Source: an uncultured Sphingobacteriales bacterium
Lineage (GTDB): Bacteria > Bacteroidota > Bacteroidia > Chitinophagales > Chitinophagaceae
Reading direction: 5' to 3'
NCBI GenBank assembly: GCA_937871285.1
Contig: CALMQS010000069.1
Location: 1-64,000, forward strand
DNA: 64,000 nucleotides
The notes below the pieces were generated by a model. The model worked only from the letters and a program-made list of their open reading frames with translations, was not told the DNA's origin and searched no databases. Positions 55,911-61,154 of the stretch are shown here, piece by piece (within the stretch, counting starts at the first letter, position 1; each line of letters opens with the position of its first letter). Made by a program: the position numbers and the translations under genes.

Positions 55911-56291
55911 TTAAAAAGGTAAATCATCTCCCGGAGCGGAAGACGGAACTTCGCTCACGCTATAATCATTTGCAGTGGTAACCGGCTCCTCCTGTTGCAG
56001 GCTAATCGTTTCCATTCGCCATGCATCAAGATTAGTTATATAATTCACCTGCCCGTTCTTTTCCCATTTACTGCCTTTTATGTTGAAATGTACTTTTACT
56101 GTTTCTCCAATACTAAAGCGGTCGGGCATACTGGTTTTATCCTGCACACATTGGAATTTGGCGTAATTGGTAATCATCCTTCCTCCAATATCTTCCGTTT
56201 TTTCAATTACAAATTCACGGGTTTTAAATGTTGCGGTACGCTGTACCGTATCTGATTTGGCAATTAATTTGCCGGTTAATTCGTAGCTCAT
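55911..56291 (-). CDS. DUF3127 OB-fold protein with SSB-like acidic tail
   Basis: 126 residues. The core (1-95) matches DUF3127, which is predicted to adopt an OB fold: MSYELTGKLIAKSDTVQRTATFKTREFVIE, split over strands, then SIGETVKVHFNIKGSKWE and YITNLDAWRMET. After a flexible linker (96-118) the last six residues are GDDLPF, closely resembling the SSB tail DDDIPF which recruits replication and repair proteins. A single-strand-binding role, or a competitor of SSB, is therefore likely (inference). A -7 element lies upstream. Neighbours do not help. Confidence 0.85.
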   Translation of the reverse strand: MSYELTGKLIAKSDTVQRTATFKTREFVIEKTEDIGGRMITNYAKFQCVQDKTSMPDRFSIGETVKVHFNIKGSKWEKNGQVNYITNLDAWRMETISLQQEEPVTTANDYSVSEVPSSAPGDDLPF

Positions 56292-56308
56292 TATAAATAT
56301 TTAAAGGG

Positions 56309-56316
56309 CAAATGTA
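56309..56316 (-). promoter_or_regulatory. -7 element (TACATTTG) for the DUF3127 gene
   Basis: Minus-strand TACATTTG, identical to the -7 of the 48-aa gene, ends 17 bp before the start codon. No -33 TTG in register. Confidence 0.45.
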
Positions 56317-56408
56317 GCGGTTATAACTGAGTGATGTTTTTGAAATTTTGATTTTGTTTTTGCATAAAAAAATTTTACCTTCCTGCAGGCAAGTGAAAAG
56401 CTGTACAA

Positions 56409-57152
56409 ATGAAAAAAAGTATTTCCGTACCTATATTAGCTTTCATTTTTATAGCATCCTGCCGGCTTTCTTACCAACCACAATCAGTTCAATATACAGA
56501 TTACCGGATAAGCAGTACGGGTAATACCGATACCAGCTTTGCTGCGTTCTTAAAGCCTTATGGCGATAGTGTACATAAACGCATGCAGGTTGTTGTGGCA
56601 ACAGCGGCAACTACTTTGCAGAAAAAGCAACCTGAAGGCACACTGGGTAATTTTTTAGCTGATGCTTTACTCGAAAGCGCAGCCGAAAGATTTGATATAC
56701 ACATAGATGCCGCTTTTTTGAACCCGGGAGGTATCAGAATGGCGTATATCGGATCGGGACCGGTAACCATTGGCAATATATATGAAGTGATGCCTTTTGA
56801 CAACCTTATGGCATTGCAGGAAGTGAACGGAAAAGTGTTGCAGGCGTTTCTTGATCTTACCGCCGCAAAGGGCGGATGGCCGGTAGCAGGACTAACCATG
56901 AAAATTAAAGATAAGAAAGCCACGGATATCATAATAGGAGGGAAATCTTTAAATGTGAATGCGCATTACAACATCGTTAATTCCGACTATATTGTTAATG
57001 GCGGCGATAATTGTGATATGCTGAAAGCCATTCCTGCAAAAACAACAGATTACCTGATAAGAGATGCATTTATTGATTATTTTAGTAAGCAGGATGCACA
57101 GGGGAAAAAAATTGCAGCTCAAATAGAAGGTCGCGTAAGCTATGCTCAGTAG
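56409..57152 (+). CDS. 5'-nucleotidase C-terminal domain as a separate lipoprotein
   Basis: 247 residues; lipobox IASC with Cys18. The body is the substrate-binding domain of UshA-type 5'-nucleotidases: GTLGNFLADALLE, IDAAFLNPGGIRM (about 99-111), IGNIYEVMPFDNLMALQEVNG and VNSDYIVNGGDNCDM (adenine-stacking region). The catalytic metallophosphatase domain is missing here and is encoded by the next gene, whose start overlaps this stop by 11 bp. Together they make a two-part 5'-nucleotidase with the domain order reversed. Confidence 0.92.
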   Translation: MKKSISVPILAFIFIASCRLSYQPQSVQYTDYRISSTGNTDTSFAAFLKPYGDSVHKRMQVVVATAATTLQKKQPEGTLGNFLADALLESAAERFDIHIDAAFLNPGGIRMAYIGSGPVTIGNIYEVMPFDNLMALQEVNGKVLQAFLDLTAAKGGWPVAGLTMKIKDKKATDIIIGGKSLNVNAHYNIVNSDYIVNGGDNCDMLKAIPAKTTDYLIRDAFIDYFSKQDAQGKKIAAQIEGRVSYAQ

Positions 57153-58077
57153 AAGAAAATTCATACAGCAATCTGTTTGCATTAGCGGGGGTGTGCTGGC
57201 AACATCAAATTATGCATTGGGCAGCGATGCAGGATCTGTGCAAAAGCTTATTGTTTTACATACCAATGATGTGCATAGCAGGTTAGAGCCTTTTCCTTTG
57301 GATGGAAGCAGGAATGCAGGACTGGGAGGAGTAGCTGCCCGCGCTGCATTAATTAATACCATAAGAAGTGAAGAAGAAGATGTGTTGTTATTAGATGCGG
57401 GAGATATATTCCAGGGCACGCCCTATTTTAATTTTTATAAAGGGGAGCCCGAAATAAAGGCCATGAGTAAAATGCGTTATGATGCCGCTACAATGGGTAA
57501 TCATGATTTTGACGCGGGAATGGAAAATTTTGCCACGCAATTGCAGTACGCCAGCTTCCCTGTAGTGCTCTGTAACTATGACTTCACCAACACGCCAATG
57601 GAGCACCGGTGTGTTCCCTATAAGCTATTTAAAAAGGGAAAACTCAAAATTGGCGTTACAGGTGTTGGCATTGCACTGAAAGGATTGGTACCAGATGCAT
57701 TGTATGGCAATACGCAGTATCTTGATCCTGTTGAGCACGTGAATCGCATTGCTGCCAGTTTAAAAAAGAAAGAAGGGTGTGATATGGTTATTTGTTTATC
57801 GCATTTGGGGTACAGGTACCGGGAAGGTAACAGGATGAGCGATGAGGTTTTGGCGAAAGAAACAGAATATATAGACCTGATCATTGGCGGACATACCCAT
57901 ACTTTTATGGATAAGCCGGTGATTTATAAAAATAAGCTGGGCGGCGATGTAATTGTTAATCAGGCAGGTTGGGGTGGTATGGTATTAGGCAGGCTTGATT
58001 TTATTTTTGAGAAGAATAAAAGTAAAAGTTTGGCAAACACGCACACTGTTCTTATTGGGAAAAAATCAAGTGAATAA
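57142..58077 (+). CDS. 5'-nucleotidase metallophosphatase domain, Tat-exported
   Basis: 311 residues. The N-terminus SRRKFIQQSVCISGGVLATS is a twin-arginine signal. The metal site is complete: HTNDVHSR (about 39-46), LLDAGDIFQGTP, MGNHDFDAG (about 115-123), ICLSHLGY and GGHTHTF. It lacks the C-terminal substrate domain, which the overlapping upstream gene supplies as a lipoprotein. The 11-bp overlap suggests translational coupling and a 1:1 ratio. Substrate is probably extracellular nucleotides, giving nucleosides and phosphate. Confidence 0.93.
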   Translation: MLSRRKFIQQSVCISGGVLATSNYALGSDAGSVQKLIVLHTNDVHSRLEPFPLDGSRNAGLGGVAARAALINTIRSEEEDVLLLDAGDIFQGTPYFNFYKGEPEIKAMSKMRYDAATMGNHDFDAGMENFATQLQYASFPVVLCNYDFTNTPMEHRCVPYKLFKKGKLKIGVTGVGIALKGLVPDALYGNTQYLDPVEHVNRIAASLKKKEGCDMVICLSHLGYRYREGNRMSDEVLAKETEYIDLIIGGHTHTFMDKPVIYKNKLGGDVIVNQAGWGGMVLGRLDFIFEKNKSKSLANTHTVLIGKKSSE

Positions 58078-58140
58078 AAAATTTTTTTTTCAACAGGAAA
58101 TGTTGATATTCGCCGCCCTGCCCTACTTTTTTTTGATGCG

Positions 58141-58149
58141 TTATGCACA
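58141..58149 (+). promoter_or_regulatory. DnaA-box-like site upstream of dnaA
   Basis: TTATGCACA fits TTATNCACA exactly. It lies 68 bp before dnaA, next to an AT-rich stretch (58150-58200). A palindrome TCAACA-GGAAA-TGTTGA sits just upstream (58090-58106). Only one box was found, so autoregulation is more likely than oriC. Confidence 0.45.
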
Positions 58150-58216
58150 TTAAAAAAATGAAAAACCTTACAAACTATAATATACTTAATTCAATATATA
58201 AACTGCTTTACGGATA

Positions 58217-59650
58217 ATGGATAAAACACATGATAAAGTATGGCTCAATTGTCTTGGCATAATAAAAGATATTGTAGAGTGGCAGCATTTTAAAACCTGG
58301 TTTGAACCCATTAAGCCTGTTGGATTAAAAGATAAAATTTTAACCATACAGGTGCCCAGCCAATTCTTTTATGAATACCTGGAAGAGCATTATGTAAATT
58401 TACTGGCAAAAACATTGAAGAGAGAATTAGGAAAAGAAGCAAGACTGGAATATCGTATCATGGTAGATAGCGGCAACGACAAGAATAAACCACTTACCAT
58501 GGATGTTCCCGGGCATGGTTTTAAAACATATTCGAATAATGAAATGGACTTTCCTTTGGTTATAAATAATCCGGTAAAAAATCCATTTGTAATTCCGGGA
58601 TTGAAAAAGATGCAGATTGATTCGCAGCTCAATCCCATATATACATTTGAATCTTTTATTGAGGGCGATTGTAATCGCGTAGCCCGCAGGGCAGGTAAAA
58701 CCGTTGCCGAAAAGCCGGGGTCTACCTCCTTTAACCCGCTGGTAGTGTATGGTGGTGTTGGATTAGGCAAAACACACCTGGCACAGGCCATAGGCAACGA
58801 TGTAAAACGGCTTCATGCGCACAAGGTAGTGTTATATGTAAGCTCGGAAAAATTCATTAACCAGTTCCAGGATCATAGCCGTAATAACGCCATCAATGAT
58901 TTCATTCATTTTTACCAGATGATTGATGTACTGATCGTGGATGACGTGCAGTTTTTTAACCGTGCCGAAAAATCGCAGGATGCGCTTTTCGCTATTTTTA
59001 ATCATTTGCACCAGAGCGGTAAGCAGCTTATCCTTACCTCCGATAAATCGCCCAAAGACCTGGAAGGTGTGCAGGAAAGATTGCTGAGCCGTTTTCGCTG
59101 GGGACTGAGCGCCGATATGCAGTTGCCCGATTATGAAACCCGGATGGACATCCTGGAAAAGAAGATGAAGAATGACGGGCTGGAGATGCCTAAAGAGGTG
59201 GTGAAGTACATTGCATACAATATTCAAAGTAATGTAAGAGAGCTGGAAGGCGCTTTAATTTCTCTTTTGGCACAGTCTTCGCTTAACAAGAGGGAAATAG
59301 ATCTCGAATTGGCAAAAAAAGTACTCCGTAATTTTGTAAAAACATCATCAAGGGAGATCACTATCGAAACCATCCAGAAAATGGTTTGTGATTACTTTAA
59401 TCTCCCTTATGAACGGTTGCTTCAAAAAACCCGTAAGAGGGAAATTGTGCAGGCCCGGCAGATCACAATGTATCTTGCCAAGCAATTCACCAAAAACTCT
59501 TTAAAAACAATTGGAGAGCATTTTGGGGGAAGAGACCATACCACTGTTATTCACTCCTGTCAAACCGTGAAGGACCTGATGGATACCGACGGATTGTTCA
59601 GGGAAAGTGTAGTGGAACTGCAACAGAAAGTACAACTGGCTGCCATGTAA
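58217..59650 (+). CDS. dnaA: Chromosomal replication initiator DnaA
   Basis: Initiator of replication, 477 residues. Domain I (1-85, KTWFEPIKPVGLKDKIL) binds helicase and partners; domain II is a short linker; domain III is AAA+ with Walker A GGVGLGKT (179-186), Walker B VLIVDDVQFF (238-247) and RLLSRFRWGLSADMQLPD sensor region; domain IV is the DNA-binding helix-turn-helix ending with signature GGRDHTTVIHSC (about 442-453). All parts are intact. It is monocistronic, with a strong terminator 21 bp downstream. recF, dnaN and gyrB are not near, as is common in this phylum. Confidence 0.97.
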   Translation: MDKTHDKVWLNCLGIIKDIVEWQHFKTWFEPIKPVGLKDKILTIQVPSQFFYEYLEEHYVNLLAKTLKRELGKEARLEYRIMVDSGNDKNKPLTMDVPGHGFKTYSNNEMDFPLVINNPVKNPFVIPGLKKMQIDSQLNPIYTFESFIEGDCNRVARRAGKTVAEKPGSTSFNPLVVYGGVGLGKTHLAQAIGNDVKRLHAHKVVLYVSSEKFINQFQDHSRNNAINDFIHFYQMIDVLIVDDVQFFNRAEKSQDALFAIFNHLHQSGKQLILTSDKSPKDLEGVQERLLSRFRWGLSADMQLPDYETRMDILEKKMKNDGLEMPKEVVKYIAYNIQSNVRELEGALISLLAQSSLNKREIDLELAKKVLRNFVKTSSREITIETIQKMVCDYFNLPYERLLQKTRKREIVQARQITMYLAKQFTKNSLKTIGEHFGGRDHTTVIHSCQTVKDLMDTDGLFRESVVELQQKVQLAAM

Positions 59651-59670
59651 AAATATTTGTACTGATTCAT

Positions 59671-59706
59671 AAAAAACCCCGTGATTATTCCGGGGTTTTT
59701 TATTTT
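59671..59706 (+). terminator. Rho-independent terminator after dnaA
   Basis: AAAAAACCCCG and CGGGGTTTTTT form an 11-bp stem around TGATTATTC, with more T residues after it. Confidence 0.9.
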
Positions 59707-59729
59707 AGCGTAGGAATAAAACCCGGGCT

Positions 59730-60005
59730 ATGACCATAAACAGGATGATAACCATAACAGGAAAAGTGCAGGGGGTGTTTTACAGGGGAAGTGCCAGGGA
59801 ACAATCCGAACGGTTAGGCGTAAACGGAGAGGTAAAGAATATGCCCGATGGTTCTGTGGTGTTAATAGCGGAAGGAGAGGAGGAAGCCGTAAAGGCTTTA
59901 ATTGCCTGGTGCCATTACGGACCGCCGCGTGCAGAAGTACAGGAAGTAGCAGTTAAGGAAGGTGTAATAAAAGGATATAAAGATTTTAAGGTAATACGGT
60001 TTTAA
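59730..60005 (+). CDS. acyP: Acylphosphatase
   Basis: Small cytosolic enzyme (91 residues) that hydrolyses acyl phosphates. The active-site loop GKVQGVFYRG (11-20) contains the phosphate-binding Arg19, and the catalytic Asn of the family is in LGVNGEVKNMPDGSV (Asn36 region). Length and ending are typical. It lies 80 bp after dnaA behind the terminator, so it has its own promoter, which was not recognised. The alternative start MITITGKV five codons later is possible. Confidence 0.93.
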   Translation: MTINRMITITGKVQGVFYRGSAREQSERLGVNGEVKNMPDGSVVLIAEGEEEAVKALIAWCHYGPPRAEVQEVAVKEGVIKGYKDFKVIRF

Positions 60006-60056
60006 TATTTGGGTTTTCTGATGATTCACCCTATTTTTGCCGTCCTTTCAGCAACA

Positions 60057-60145
60057 GGTGAGGTGGATGAGTGGCTGAAATCAGTAGTTTGCTAAACTGC
60101 CGTACGGGTAACTCTGTACCGCGGGTTCGAATCCCGCCCTCACCG
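60057..60145 (+). tRNA. tRNA-Ser (anticodon GCT)
   Basis: An 89-nt cloverleaf can be drawn by hand. Acceptor stem GGTGAGG pairs with CCTCACC, discriminator G; anticodon loop TTGCTAA with stem GTAGT/ACTGC; a long variable arm as in class II tRNAs; T-arm GCGGG-TTCGAAT-CCCGC. The anticodon GCT reads AGC/AGT serine codons. CCA is not encoded. Confidence 0.93.
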
Positions 60146-60155
60146 CAGAGGATTA

Positions 60156-60189
60156 AAAAGGTTGACAATAAAAGTCAGCCTTTTATTTT
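60156..60189 (+). terminator. Terminator after tRNA-Ser
   Basis: AAAAGGTTGAC and GTCAGCCTTTT form an 11-bp stem with one G-T pair and a seven-base loop, followed by ATTTTG. It begins 11 bp after the tRNA. The following 200 bp (60190-60390) show no reliable gene. Confidence 0.75.
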
Positions 60190-60390
60190 GTTGCGAATAA
60201 TATGGTTATGAAAACAATCCTGTCATGCAAAAGCAGCGTTGGAAAATGCTGCAGAAATCGTAACAATAACCCTGAATAATTGAACCTATACCCTTCTCCG
60301 GGGAAATGTACGGGGTACCGGCATAAGTTTGGTAGCGTTTGATTTGTGCAGTACCAGACCTGTTCCCGATATCATCACTTATCTCAATAA

Positions 60391-60618
60391 TCAAGTTTCA
60401 GCTCCAAGCCCCTTAGCAAATACGTCAACCCTTTCCATATTTCGTCCAATAACTGCAACTTTTGCAGGGTCCCCCATCAACACTCTTCGTGCAGTTATGC
60501 CTTCCACTGTAGCATTAATTCCATCAAGTACACCAACACTTTTAGATGATTTAAAAAAGGATTTTAAAGCGATCTTCAATTGAAAGAAAGCTCGTTGGCT
60601 ATAGATGCTGGCTAGCAT
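60391..60618 (-). pseudogene. Broken orphan tip of an Rhs-type polymorphic toxin
   Basis: A 75-codon frame ending ...LMGDPAKVAVIGRNMERVDVFAKGLGAET then stop (split here only for reading). The piece KVAVIGRNMERVDVFAKGLGAET resembles the start of C-terminal toxin domains attached to Rhs/YD proteins in Bacteroidota, preceded by the linker GVLDGINATVEGITARR. In intact tips the text goes on for 80-120 residues after GAETW; here a TGA replaces the Trp codon position. The frame is also open upstream of its ATG, so it may be a displaced C-terminal cassette. It lies downstream of the Rhs gene and its small partner. Confidence 0.45.
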
Positions 60619-60656
60619 AAGTGTTCTGCCAGCAGGAGAAAGCGAGTAAAAGCCTT

Positions 60657-61154
60657 TTAGTAATTGGTCATTCCACTTACTTGAAATACGTGAAGACTAT
60701 CCGATTCGTCAAGATAGACGTAGTATAAAGTTTTAAACTGGGATAATCCGGCTAATAGGTACCAATTATTCTGCTCTAACTCCCCAATAACGTTAAATGT
60801 CATACTTCTACTTGGGTCTATATCCGCAGGCCTTCTCCAAACGAAACCATTGTATCTATTAAAGTATACTTTTCGATCTAAATAATTTTCTCCATTGTAT
60901 TTGACATTTGCGACAAATGAGAAACTTGTGTCTTCCACCAAACCGTGATAAAGTTCCATGTCGGTAGGGGCGTTTAAATTGATGGTTCTGCTGCTGTCTT
61001 TTAGCTTCATTCTATAAACTTCAAAATAATTATCAACTTTATCCCAATTAGGATTAATCACATAGTCTTTCGTAATGGTAACAGCCCTGTCATTCCAACA
61101 ACTCGTTGTAAGAACCAAAAGGATAATCATTCCTGCAAAATAAACTCTCATCAT
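60657..61154 (-). CDS. Small lipoprotein, candidate immunity protein
   Basis: 165 residues with lipobox LTTSC (Cys19), so it is attached to the inner or outer membrane facing the periplasm. No family recognised; the mature part is beta-rich with many aromatics (NGENYLDRKVYFNRYNGFVW, FKTLYYVYLDESD). It starts on the ATG of the ATGA that also contains the Rhs stop codon, so it is translationally coupled to the toxin gene. Position and size fit an immunity protein, and a membrane-facing lipoprotein fits a lipase-type toxin. A second ATG one codon later is equally good. Confidence 0.75.
   Translation of the reverse strand: MMRVYFAGMIILLVLTTSCWNDRAVTITKDYVINPNWDKVDNYFEVYRMKLKDSSRTINLNAPTDMELYHGLVEDTSFSFVANVKYNGENYLDRKVYFNRYNGFVWRRPADIDPSRSMTFNVIGELEQNNWYLLAGLSQFKTLYYVYLDESDSLHVFQVSGMTNY

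Noticed and set aside
58078..58216. Possible replication origin upstream of dnaA
   Set aside because: Only one DnaA box and a short AT-rich stretch were found; a working origin normally has several boxes. GC skew could not be computed.
60206..60394. 62-codon minus-strand frame between the orphan toxin tip and tRNA-Ser
   Set aside because: Considered as a frameshifted continuation of the tip, but no toxin-like motif could be followed across the stop.
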